From NCBI GenBank assembly GCA_039720395.1, contig CM077820.1:12113848-12177847 (forward strand): a stretch of DNA of 64,000 nucleotides, given 5' to 3'. Positions 26,101 through 36,234 of the stretch are shown in pieces (the first letter of the stretch is position 1; each line of letters opens with the position of its first letter). The notes beneath the pieces are model-generated. The model had not been told where the DNA came from. It made no database searches and saw nothing but the letters and a program-made list of their open reading frames with translations. A program made the position numbers and the translations under genes. The DNA is from Liquidambar formosana (lineage: Eukaryota; Streptophyta; Magnoliopsida; Saxifragales; Altingiaceae).

Positions 26101-28074
26101 TTCCTGATTTGAAAAGGACTATTTATTCTCCAATAGTCGCAATTCGCAAGGATCTGATCAAAAAGATTTAGATCAGTTACCTCAAATAGAAAAACCTGCA
26201 ACAGCCAAAACTCCGAATGTCTTATTTAGCAAACCACGCTTGTAACTCATTTTAAAGTTCCATCCTACATCACACATATAAAGCAGGGTAACATACTCAA
26301 AGAAAAAGGAAAAATAATAGAAAAAACTTCTTTCAAAAGAGTGCATCATTCAGATCAAAGATTATATACAGCTAGATAAACCATCTGGGTCATTGCAAAT
26401 GTAGAGGAGTGTTTCACTACTGACACTAAATTTGAGAATCATACAAGAACTACGCAAGGTGAAAGCTCTAAACAAAATTCAAAACAACCCGTAGAAACAT
26501 AACCCACTTAGGAATCTTAAACAACAGTTCTGTAACATAACATATCTGATTACATAATCACACAATTACCTTTCTTTCAGCTTTTGGTCGTGAATTTTAG
26601 GGCATGGTCCTGATGCAAAACAATACAAAAAATAATCATAATTGGCCAGAATTCACAAGTTCCAGACATTAATGCTCCTCTGGTTGCTGAGAAAATGTAG
26701 AGAAATAGAAGGAAATTAAAATTCTAAACTTTAAACTTCTATTCATATAAGACCCCAGAAACTAAATCCAACTGAGCCAGACAGATATTTAGTTTAAAGG
26801 ACTAAAATTTTTCATTACTCTGGAAAACGATGCTAAGCAGAACAGGTATGATTTAAATATTTAATTTCTTATCTTTCTTTTGTTGGCTGATAAAAGTAAG
26901 GAAAAGAAGAGGAAATTAAAACTTTTTAATAGTAGAATTTTTACTAAGTAAAACCTGATAAAACTAAGGCCCGTTATATAGTCCCATGAAATTTGATTAT
27001 TTGAATGACTCCATTGGTAATTTATTTAGCATCTTAGGTTTAAAAAAATTTTAAAAAGAAAAAAAAAAATCCATCATCTCCACCAGGGCCATTAAAAAAT
27101 GTTGGAGCTACTACCATAATTGATGAAATAGGATTGCTTTAGGAATTCATGAAATGACATTGTTTCAATTTTTTCACTGTCATTTATGATTATGGCTGCC
27201 CTTCTTGAATTGCCCCATCCAAAATGATGGATTCGTTCACAAAATTACATACAAAATACAATGGCTTGATTATTTCATTTTTTAAAATACTCAAGCAACA
27301 AAAGAACATGTGATTTTGAATTTTGTATTCTGTTCATTTCCACAATTTTCTCAGAAACCAAACAGAGGGTAACAATAAGTGAATCTCAAGAAAAAATTAA
27401 CTGTAATGTACCGAGATCACTCCGAGTGTTCACGAATAGATCATGAGGACAAAACCGAACCATATAGAATCCACAGACCTCTTTATCATCCCAAGTAATT
27501 TCTTTGTACCCCTTTCTCTCTTCCTCCGTCAGATTACGAGCTACAATACACCAAGCCCAACCAACAAAATAACCCATTTTCTCATATATACATCAAATCA
27601 AACCCAATTCAAACACACACACTCACACAAATATATATATATATATATATATTAAAACCCTAATTGCAGAAACAGAAATATAAACGTCAAATCAAAGGAA
27701 ATTGAAAAGAATAAACAAAATCCTAATTTGCATAAAGAGAAGTTTGGGTTTTCAAAGTTGCAGAAGAAGAACCAATTTTTGCATATAAATATCAAATCAA
27801 ACCTAACTGAAATATAACATCAAACCAAAGGAAACTGAAAAGAATAAAACAAAACTCCAATTTGCAGAAAGAGAAATGTTTGGGTTTTCAAAATTGCATA
27901 AAGAGAAATTTGGGTTTTCAAAATTGCAGATAAATATCAAATCAAAGCATATAAATATCAAATCAAAGCTAACTGAAGAGAGAAACCGTAATTTGGAGAA
28001 AGAGTAAGCAGGGTGTTTGGGAAAAAAAAACCTGCACCCATGAGTTCGTCTAGCAAGGCTCTCTGAGCGTCCAT
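20133..28074 (-). CDS. LUC7: LUC7-like U1 snRNP splicing factor
   Basis: LUC7 proteins join the U1 snRNP in the nucleus and help select 5' splice sites. There are seven exons: 28074-28032, 27540-27412, 26609-26570, 21449-21374, 21278-21078, 20808-20596 and 20507-20133. They total 1,077 nt for 358 residues, with every phase matching. The N-terminus MDAQRALLDELMGAARNLT is the LUC7 signature. Zinc finger 1 is CCCH (Cys37, Cys45, Cys60, His64); zinc finger 2 is C2H2 (Cys195, Cys198, His214, His220). A coiled coil lies between them, at about residues 120-180. The C-terminal exon is an arginine-rich RD/RE/RS tail ending SPRSPVRPY, typical of splicing proteins. Exon 3 is only 40 bases and is followed by a 5.1-kb intron filled with transposons. 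Which plant LUC7 paralogue this is cannot be settled here, but it resembles the Arabidopsis LUC7A/B type. Confidence 0.95.
22761..23092. mobile_element. hAT-like MITE in LUC7 intron 3
   Basis: The inverted ends are CTAAGAAGCACGGAC at the left and GTCCGTGCTACTTAG at the right. They are flanked by GCCAAATA (22753-22760) and GCCCAATA (23093-23100), an 8-bp duplication with one mismatch. It is 332 bp long with no coding sequence. A diverged copy lies in a COG7 intron at about 4,525-4,745. Confidence 0.75.
23110..23140. repeat. GA dinucleotide microsatellite
   Basis: There are about 15 uninterrupted AG units just outside the hAT-like MITE. Confidence 0.95.
24658..24830 (+). mobile_element. tRNA-derived SINE in LUC7 intron 3
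   Basis: Pol III box A TAGCACAGTCGG is at 24669-24680 and box B GAGTTCAAGTC at 24713-24723, with tRNA-like spacing. A non-tRNA body with GGGGGATTAGTCTG follows and ends in a short A-rich tail. A related body (CAGGGGGATTAGTAAGG) is in the SINE at 40,910-41,113. No clean target duplication was found. Confidence 0.7.
25099..25710 (-). mobile_element. LINE (L1-type) 3' end, degraded
   Basis: On the minus strand a decayed frame reads VIWLEMNARDF, then a stop-containing stretch, then FLASFWASVLKAF and IIKYDWKLVCM. This is the pattern of the C-terminal end of plant L1-like ORF2. It is followed by a 3' tail ending in a run of A (T run at 25099-25108 on the plus strand). It is 5'-truncated and not functional. 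A SINE is inserted in its 3' tail. Confidence 0.7.
25206..25302 (+). mobile_element. SINE nested in the LINE tail
   Basis: Box A-like TAGCCTAGTGG is at 25217-25227 and box B GGTTTGAACCC at 25270-25280. The element ends in ACCAAAAAAAAG. It is flanked by the perfect 15-bp duplication AGAGAAACAAACCAA at 25191-25205 and 25303-25317. It is 97 bp long and inserted after the LINE. Confidence 0.85.
27700..27990. repeat. Short repeats in LUC7 intron 1
   Basis: Variants of ATATAAATATCAAATCAAA and TTTGGGTTTTCAAA recur several times between exons 1 and 2. An AT run lies nearby at about 27,632-27,652. Confidence 0.6.
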
Positions 28075-28590
28075 GGATGAGTTTGGAGGGTATTGGGATT
28101 ACAGATGAAAAATCCTAATGCTGTAGAAAGAGGAGAGAGGAAATATAGGGTTTTATATGAGGGGGGCTTTAGGGTTTTGGATGATGGGAAAGTGAAGTTT
28201 AGCCCTTCTGCTCAGGACAAAACATTGGCTTAATAGATAGGGAGAGAATAATGGGAGCTGGGGAAGAGGAGGAGGTAGAGGTAGTGTTCGTGAGGGTGTG
28301 TTTGGTTGTTGAGGAACTTATTCTCCGGTTGCGGATTAGGATTTTCCTAATTCCTATACCAGTTTGAGGACTTTTATTTTTATTTTTTTGTTTTAGTTTT
28401 ATTTCCTAATTTATTTATTTTTTGTTAATTTTTTTTTTTAAAGATTTTACCAAAAAAGAAAAAAAAAACAAACAAACGAAAATTGATAATTTCATGAACA
28501 AAAGTAAAGTATTTGTCTACACCATTTTGGTCAATGTACTATGTACGCTCAATCACTGACTAATCCCCAAAAGGAGTCAGAAATCAAACT
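28075..28590. other. LUC7 upstream region
   Basis: It holds the LUC7 5' UTR and promoter on the minus strand. I could not pick a convincing TATA box. The stretch beyond about 28,360 is AT-rich. Confidence 0.5.
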
Positions 28591-28593
28591 TAA

Positions 28594-28987
28594 GGTTATG
28601 TATGGATTGAGAAAGATAGAGAGAGGACAAGATAAGAGAAAAGAAGATAAAGTAATTTTCTTTTTATCTTGTTTGGTTAGTTAGACCTCATTAAAGAAGA
28701 GAAAAAAAAGTAGTTACATACAATTACATTATTACCTTTTTTTACCTATTCAACAAAAATTGCATAAGGATACATTTGTCATTTCAATACTTACTTATTC
28801 CCTTTCTCTTCATTTCTTTCCAAATCTCTTCAATTTGAGAGAAAGGCAAAGTGTTCCATTTTCTCTCAATTTTGTTTCTTTTCCCTCCCAACTTAATAAT
28901 CCAAACGAAGGAAATAGAGAGAAAACCCTTTCTCTTCTCTTCTCTTCTCTTTCTCTTCTCTTTATTTCTCTCAATCCATACATAACC
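28594..28987. mobile_element. Tourist-like MITE
   Basis: The ends are GGTTATGTATGGATTGAGA and its complement TCTCAATCCATACATAACC. They are flanked by TAA at 28591-28593 and 28988-28990, the 3-bp target of PIF/Harbinger elements. The arms are purine-rich on one side and pyrimidine-rich on the other, so the element can fold on itself. It is 394 bp long and non-coding. Confidence 0.8.
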
Positions 28988-29253
28988 TAAAATCTTTTAC
29001 TTCTTCAAACATAAATTTAAGAAATCATTGGTTCGATCCCCACTTAGAATTTTGAAATAAAATCTAGTTGTAGATTGAGGGAGAGGTATATATATTTTGC
29101 TAATATGACTTTGGACTTCAATAAATTTTTATATAGTGCTTTATTTTATTTTATCTTTCCAAATAACACAAAATATCATAACCTAATAAGTGGGTGCCAC
29201 TTGATGAGTGCTATTAACACCTGGCCAGATTTTTTTTCTTGTTTAAATTTGAG

Positions 29254-29803
29254 TATGGGTGTTCATGGTTTAGATTAAAACCGAGAACCAAATTGGCCGG
29301 TTTGGTTTTTCTTTCCTTAGGTTTGGTTTTGATCCTAATTTTGGAAAACCGAATTAAATTAGTTTAGTTTTGGTTTTCCCAAACCGAAATACCGAAAAAG
29401 CCAAATAATATATATATAAAGTTTAGTTTGTAAATTTCCTATTCAAGTAAAGATAAAATAGATAGTATCATAGTAGGAATTCAAAACTTACTGACTTAAT
29501 AGTCTCCCTGCCTCTCGCTCTCTGTTTCCATTTTGATACAATGTTTAATACTTTTTTTAGTTGCTAATGTAATGCTTTTTATTTAAAACTATTTTGATTT
29601 GGGGTTTGGATTGTCATTTTTTTTCATTTTTTTAGGGGTAAACAATTATCCATGATGATTTGTTACTACTTGATAGGTTAAAACCGAAACCGAACCAAAC
29701 CAAACTGGAAATTTTTGGTTTGGTTTGGTTTGGTTTTCTTATAGAATGGTTTGCTTTAAAATCTACTCTAAAACCCAACCAAACCGAACCATGAACACCC
29801 CTA
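29254..29803. mobile_element. hAT-like non-autonomous element, copy 2
   Basis: It begins TATGGGTGTTCATGG and ends CCATGAACACCCCTA. It is flanked by the perfect 8-bp duplication AATTTGAG (29246-29253 and 29804-29811). Its subterminal regions are built of GGTTTGG/GGTTCGG units. The interior matches the element at 13,381-14,156 in opposite orientation, for example CCTATCAAGTAGYAACAAAT. It is 550 bp long and has no transposase. Confidence 0.88.
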
Positions 29804-29811
29804 AATTTGAG

Positions 29812-30905
29812 GGACTCAAATCCTAAATGGCTAGACCTAATCAAACCCCATCCTTGATACAAATTGACGGTCAGTGGTATAATTCTAATTTACATACTTT
29901 ATTTTGAAAACTTTCTCATTATTAGAGGTAGTGCCATACGTGATATGTTTGTATGCACAACATCCTTATTTCTTTAAAAAAATAAATAAATAAATAAAAA
30001 CCAAACAAACAAACAAACTTACTTTTAGCCGTTTTCTAGTATATAGTATACAATGATGTGTGGTGTGGAACTAAAAGACTCAAATGATAAAAATTAAAAT
30101 AAATCAAATTAATTTGCTACAAAGTTAATCACCAATTACTGCTAGCTAGCTGCTAATATATATATCAATTTCAATTACGGGCGTGAGATGATTTGAAGGG
30201 ACTCTTTCATATTGGAGTAATTGTATTTTCGCCACTAGCAATAATACTGCATATATATCTGTCACATAGCAGTGAATCCACATGAAACCTAACCCCATTA
30301 GTTGGTGGTTTAGAATTTGCAAGAACTACTTGTGCAAGAAGTGCATGCTAGCTATGATTAGACCCGTATACCAATTAATTCATAATAAAATTTCATATGA
30401 TGTACGTGATTGATGCCATTATCACTTAAATTAAAATATATATACGAGTAATTGATTTTTAAATGTTAATTTCTTTTATAACATTTTTTTTACTATTTTA
30501 ATTATATTTTTTATCCTTAAATCCTCAATATCAATAAGTGGGTATCAATATCAATTGTTTATCTATATTAGAAATATAAACCTTAGATCGCTTACTCAAT
30601 AAATAAAGATAATGCCCCTAAACTATAGATAGGGGTGGTGGTGGTGGTGGTAGTGCAACTTCGACCCAAGACAAAAGAAGGCCTACCGTTGGAAAACAAA
30701 CAAATTATCACTCAAAAATTTATTTGGTAGTATTATAAGGTGCAAAACAAGGTCCAACCACAAGTATATCATCTGCCCATATTATCCAAAATACCAGTTT
30801 TTGTGGCTCTCCTTCAATGTTTAATGGACACTCAAAAACCCTCACAACAGTACTCCCAATGAGCTCTTCGTCATCAACAGCAACCAACCCTTTTTCCCTT
30901 CAACC
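29812..30905. other. PEX11 upstream region
   Basis: This is AT-rich promoter-side DNA with a short GGT microsatellite at about 30,631-30,651. No transposon with definable ends was seen. A weak TATA-like block (TATTATAAGG) lies at about 30,732. Confidence 0.45.
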
Positions 30906-31577
30906 ATGAACGATACAGTAGACAAGCTAGTCATCTTCCTAGCAAAGAGAGATGGCATTGACAAGCTCGTCAAGACCTTCCAATACGTCTCCAAGCTCGT
31001 TCACTGGCGCGTCGAAGCCACCCACCCTGACGCCGCCAAACGAGCCAAGCAATGGGAAGTGGCCTCTGGTCTTAGCCGGAAAGCCTTTCGAACAGGCCGG
31101 TTTCTAACCGGGTTCAATGCCCTTCGGCGAAACCCTGGCTCCACCCCAACTTTCAAATTCCTAGCCGTTCTGGCTAATGCTGGCGAAATGATATACTTCT
31201 TCTTCGACCATTTTCTCTGGTTATCGAGAATTGGAGTATTGGACGCGAAGTTGGCGGTGAAGATGAGCTTCATATCGGCATTTGGTGAGGCTTTTGGTTA
31301 TATATTTTTCATTATATCTGATTTTATTGTCATTAGAGAGGGACTAGAGGCAGAGAGAAAGCTTGTAATGGAGAAGTCGACGGACGTGAAGGAGAATATA
31401 AGGAAAATTAAAGCCGATAGAGTGATGAGGCTGATGGGAGTAGCGGCCAACGTTGCTGATTTGATTATTGCGTTGGCGGATATTGAACCGAACCCATTTT
31501 GTAACCATGCGGTTTCTCTTGGTATTAGTGGGTTGGTCTCTGCATGGGCTGGTTGGTATAGAAATTGGCCCTCATGA
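30906..31577 (+). CDS. PEX11B: Peroxisomal membrane protein 11 (PEX11B type)
   Basis: PEX11 proteins sit in the peroxisome membrane and drive its elongation before division. The gene is a single intact exon of 223 codons, matching the 220-250 residues usual for the family. The start MNDTVDKLVIFLAKRDGIDK is the conserved N-terminus. GLSRKAFRTGRFLTGFNALR marks the amphipathic region that remodels the membrane, and the end reads SGLVSAWAGWYRNWPS. Hydrophobic segments lie at about residues 90-105 and 125-145 and near the C-terminus. I assign the B type from remembered similarity to Arabidopsis PEX11B, which shares the N-terminal motif and the absence of a C-terminal dilysine. Base composition is clearly less AT-rich than the flanks. 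No frameshift or missing block is seen. Confidence 0.95.
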   Translation: MNDTVDKLVIFLAKRDGIDKLVKTFQYVSKLVHWRVEATHPDAAKRAKQWEVASGLSRKAFRTGRFLTGFNALRRNPGSTPTFKFLAVLANAGEMIYFFFDHFLWLSRIGVLDAKLAVKMSFISAFGEAFGYIFFIISDFIVIREGLEAERKLVMEKSTDVKENIRKIKADRVMRLMGVAANVADLIIALADIEPNPFCNHAVSLGISGLVSAWAGWYRNWPS

Positions 31578-32544
31578 TGAAATTCAATTCCCATGGAAAA
31601 AGGTTTTGAAATTGGGAATTTCAATCTGTCTTTCTCTGTATGTAAAACAATATGAAAATTACTAATTAAGAAGTTGATTTGAGTATTGTGTTATAAAACA
31701 ATATGACAGTGGTATGATTCTGCATGGTATAATTGGTACATGTGATTTCAAAGCTTCTGTTTGCTAGCTTAAAAGGGTTAATTCGCCACTTAACTTGAAT
31801 TAATCAAGAATATATAATACACTTTCCTCGTCGCTTACTGATGCAGTTTCGGGTACAGTTGATACTGTGATTTGTGGATAATTTCAATGTTGTGGTGGCC
31901 GCGGGTTTGAAATCCCAATTTATGATAATACAAAAGCCTACAAGAACATTTGGTTGTTTTAATTTTTTCGTTCACATTCTCTCCTTTTTTTTCTTCTTCT
32001 TCAGGGTGATTTAGTCAGAATAGTGACTGCTCACCATCTCTTGTTGCAGATGAACCTTGGCCCCCGGCCTCCCTAGGGACAATTATCTATACATTCACCC
32101 TTTCGGAAGTAATTCCGTTGAAGGATGCTTTGACTACAAACTTATACTAGTTTGTACTAGTTTATAATAAAGTTAGTAGTCAGTGTGTTGCCGTGTAGCC
32201 GTTGGGTCACTTTATTAATGTAGTGTAGCCGACATTAAAGTTGACGTTGTCTTCTATTTATTTATTTATTTTATGTCCTCCTTTTTGTTGAGGCAAGAAC
32301 ATCATAAAACTTAATAATTAAAAAGAGTCGAACCTAGCTAGATCTTCCCCCACATAGGGAGAGAAGTTTTATTAGACTACAATGCTATTGGTGCTATTGT
32401 TGAAACCTTGAAGTCCATTTTTTACCATATATGTAAATGGTGATGACATGGACACAATTGTTCATGTCTTTGAGTTTGTAGAGCTAGATTGTTCATTAGA
32501 TGTGAATATATGGTTGATATTGTTTGTCATGTTGGTTTCTTTAG

Positions 32545-32577
<33 letters not shown>

Positions 32578-32624
32578 GGAGGTGGGGGTGGGGAGGGGCG
32601 GTTTAGTGGTTTACTATGGGAATT
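31578..32624. other. PEX11 3' flank
   Basis: This holds the PEX11 3' UTR, then AT-rich DNA with a long T run at about 32,550-32,577. I see no gene. Confidence 0.5.
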
Positions 32625-34700
32625 GCGAGAATTTTTTTATTTTTTTATTTTTTTTTATAAGCAATTTATTAGATAGAAGAGTGGAAGGCTATGCTTCCAA
32701 CCCCTTCATCCCTCTCAGCCAAGATAACAACATCTGACAAGGAGGTGACGAGGATGGAATCATAGCAATTACAAAGAGCTACCCATTGGGCAAATTAAAG
32801 AGTAAGCTGTTTTGTTAGCCAACCTAGGAACTCGTCTAGCAACCCACATGGGTAAACAACCTAACAAAGGAAACGGCTATTGTAACCCCCCAAACTTATC
32901 AGTTGCCCCCCATATTTTTTAATTAGAAAAATTATTATACAAAATTACCAAAAAGGGCTTAAGTACCCCCCCACCCATCCCCTCTCCCACACCCCTCTCC
33001 CACAAGTCCGGCAACTCTCCCCTACACCTCTCTCCCATCGACAGCCCTCCCTCCCATCAGCAGCCCTCTTCTTTCTTCCTCCTCTTCCCTCTTCTTCTCT
33101 TCTTCTTTCTTTCTTTCTTTCTTTCTTTCTTTTTTTCTCCTCTTCCCTCCCGTCGGCAGCCTTTTTTTTTTTCTTTCCTTTTCTTTTACTCTTCCCTCCT
33201 GTCGGTTGAAAAAATGGATGAGGATTTCCCCCTCAGCCATCCCCTCTCCCGTACCCCTCTCCCACAACTCTGGAAACTCTCTTTAGCAATCCATTTTTTT
33301 CAAAACACACAAGTCTAACCAGTAGAGGAAAGAAAAAAAAAAAAGAGAAGAAAAAGAGAGAACCCCCACCCATCCCTTCTCTGCACCCCTCTCCCACAAC
33401 TCCGGCAACTCTCTCCGGCAATCCATTTTTTTCAAAACACACAGATCTAACTAGCAGAGGAAAAGAAGAAGAAGAAGAAGAAGAAGAGAGAAGAAGAAGA
33501 GAAGGTAGATGAAGAGTTCTCACTGGTAGCCCTTTTTCGCCGTTGTCATCACCGTTGCCCTTCCTCGCTGGTTGTCACTGCTATGGGGGTGTGGGGTAGG
33601 TTCTTCCAAATCCTTGTGTAGGGGAGTGGGGTGGGTGAGAAAGGTTAGAGGTTATTAGGAAGGAGGGGTATTTTATCTTTTCATAGGGTGGGTATGTAAA
33701 TTTGGGGAGTAGGGAAATTAGGAGGGGCAAGGGATAATTTTGGAGGGTTGCAATAGCCGCTCCCCCTAACAAAACTTTAGCATTAGAAATGGCTACATTA
33801 ATAGCCCAATGAAGGCAAAGGTTCCAATCAACTAGTGGGTTCCACAATAACACCAGTCAAACCCAACTTATAATTAAATCTCATTCAACCCAAGACACAT
33901 TGTTTTTGCTTCAACCACTTTAGGCTTAAAAGAGGGCTTCCAAACTAGTCCAGGCAAAAAGGAATGCATCATTTGAATCCCTCACGATAGCACTCGACAT
34001 CGAATATGAAGGACGAATAGCAGCATCAAAATGAAGCTTAAATCACGGAGAAAGCGGAGGGGACCAATGGGGGGGATGATCGTCGGGAGGCCTACCAATT
34101 CAAGATGGGGATCGACAAGCCACAATATACTCAGCAGCAATCTTCTCAATCCAACATAGCAGAATTAGACGATCAATGGTCGCCCCATAAAAGACCACTT
34201 GGTTCTTCGAAAGCCACAATAGATCCATTAAAACCATAGCAAAAATTAAAAATTTGTTGGCATCATCCCAGCTTAAGTTAAGACCTGGACCAATATTGTT
34301 AAGAATGACATCAACCCAATTCGAGAGATCCTAAGGGATTAATGAAGCAATGAGAAGTGCCTATCTAGAATTCAACCAAAGAATCTCAGTCACCTTACAT
34401 TCTAAGAACAGGTGTTAGGTCGTCTCTGTTTGAGCATTAATTACAAAGGGGGCACATGATATCAGGAATCAATAATTGGAGTTGAGAACATCACCTCAAG
34501 GAATGACATTCCAAAGGGCCTTCCAGAGAAGTAGCTTAAAACGTTCATGGATGTTAGCTCTTCCGAAGGAATTCCACACAAAAGTAAAATATATATGCCA
34601 CCCAACGAAAATCGAGCTGATAGATCGGAGATTGATGTTGCGAGATTGATGTAAAATATATATGTCATCATATCTTTCACACAAGTTACACAATGCACAA
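32625..34700 (-). mobile_element. Degraded LINE ORF2 3' part, interrupted by a MULE-like element
   Basis: On the minus strand, with stops and frame changes, the order is: RFKLLLWKALWNVIP, MCPLCN and HLFLECKVTEILW (zf-RVT region); then WNLCLHWAINVAISNAKVLL, and past the insertion RVPRLANKTAYSL (end of the RNase H region); then a 3' end running into an A-rich tail at about 32,625-32,660. This order is that of the ORF2 C-terminus of plant L1-like LINEs. The coding frame is dead. The sequence at 33,775 continues at 32,868 once the inserted element is removed. Confidence 0.8.
32869..33765. mobile_element. MULE-like non-autonomous element inserted in the LINE
   Basis: The inverted ends are GGAAACGGCTATTGTAACCC at the left and, read inward from the right, GGGAGCGGCTATTGCAACCC. 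The similarity continues inward for another 25 bases or so. They are flanked by the perfect 9-bp duplication CCTAACAAA at 32860-32868 and 33766-33774, as expected for Mutator-like elements. The interior is pyrimidine-rich, with three copies of a CCCACCCATCCCCTCTCCC-like block and CTTT and GAA microsatellites. There is no transposase. Length 897 bp. Confidence 0.87.
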
Positions 34701-36234
34701 TGAATGTATCAGCTCATTTGGGGAATTAGGGTTATCCTCTAAACTCCCATTTTGGGAATTGGGAGTTTAGACGGATAGATATTAAATTGACGTATATTAA
34801 GAAAAAGAAAAAAATGAAAAAAAAAAGCAATACCAAAAAGCTAGGTTGTTTTTGGGAAGTCCAACTATTAAATTGATACAATTTTATTATTATTATATAT
34901 ATTGAATATGAGCCTACCTTGCTTGACTAAAAATAAGATTTAAGTCATTTAACCAATTTATATCAATTAACCTCTAATATATGTGGCGTTTTCATACATT
35001 GTGGCTTCAATGGTAAGCTCTAGTTCCCTAAAAAATGTCGGGAAATGCTAGTTGGCCTCACATTTTGCTCTACTATGAGAGAATAAGGAAGTAAAATTGT
35101 GGAACTCATTGATATGGTTAAACCCTAAAAATTAAAACAAAACTTATTTTCTCAAAATAGGATAAAGTGTAAGACTAACTAGCATTTCTCAAAAATGTCT
35201 AACTATGAAAACTGAAAAGAATAAAAAATGGAATCCAACCTTGGGCAAAAGTCCTAGATGCCCTTCTTGGATTATTTGTCACTTCTTGGATTACTTGTGA
35301 CTTCTCATAGGCATCATTATGGACGTCATTATATTTGACATGGCAAGAAAGCATTGGTTTATTCTATATGATACAACCATGTGGACATCACCTCAAGGAG
35401 AACTTCCATGTAGCTATAACACAGTCACTTGGTATCATAGGCTAATTAAAAGAAAGTAAAGTAGAGTGTTAGAGTATCAATGTACTTTATAGTCCACAAT
35501 TTTATTTTACTTGTTTCCTAATTGGTCCGTGACATCACGTAACCGTGTCTTAGTTACCTCGAGGCATCTCGAATGCCTTTGCAAACCCACATGCCCCCAA
35601 AAGGCCAAAAGTTTAGCTCCCCACCAAAAAACAAAAGGTAAAAAGACAAAAAAAACAAAAGGGCAAAAAAATACTACACGGGCGGTCATACATGGCAAGA
35701 TGTGATTAGCCGATGGCAATTACGAAAACTTAAACCCTGCTGTGCACGATTTAAACTCTCAAAACTCAAATAAGTAAAAACCGTAGACTACTGAGTAGTA
35801 CCTATTTTCCTAGAAAATTCCGGAGTGTTGGAAATTCGAAACCTCCGCGAATATAGCGGTTCTGCCCTCTAAATTTCGCAGAGGTTTCCCAAATTACTGC
35901 AGAGATCGGACCCGGTTTATCGGTATGAACTTCAAACACTGCTCTTTTGCATAGATGGATTTTTTTATAGGTTTTTTTTAAATTTTTTTTAGTGCCAGTT
36001 TGGTTGTTGAGAAAACGGAGGAAAACAAGAGGAAACTTCGAGGTTTCATGTTTTGTGTTGTTTTAGTTTGTGGAATAATGGAAGACTCAGCTTAAGTGAA
36101 TCAAAATATTCGTGTTAGCTACAGTTGAGAAGTCTTTGAATTCTTAATTTTCAATTTATCTGTTTTATTTTCTTGAATTTTCTCGGCTACCAAGCGGAGG
36201 TTTTATTGTTTTTTGGGGGGTGGTGTTAGGTCAG
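34701..36234. other. PLAC8 gene upstream region
   Basis: This is AT-rich DNA that must hold the promoter and 5' UTR of the PLAC8 gene. No other coding region or transposon ends were recognised. Confidence 0.45.

Larger units (their letters stand above)
21450..26569 (-). other. LUC7 intron 3, 5.1 kb, transposon-filled
   Basis: The intron starts with GTAATTG and ends with CTTTAG on the minus strand. It holds a hAT-like MITE (22,761-23,092), a GA microsatellite, a SINE (about 24,658-24,830) and a LINE 3' end carrying a second SINE. The remainder is AT-rich without recognisable content. Confidence 0.85.

Noticed and set aside
33022..33523. Arg/Glu/Lys-rich and Ser-rich open frames on the minus strand
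   Set aside because: They come from CTTT and GAA microsatellites inside the MULE-like element.
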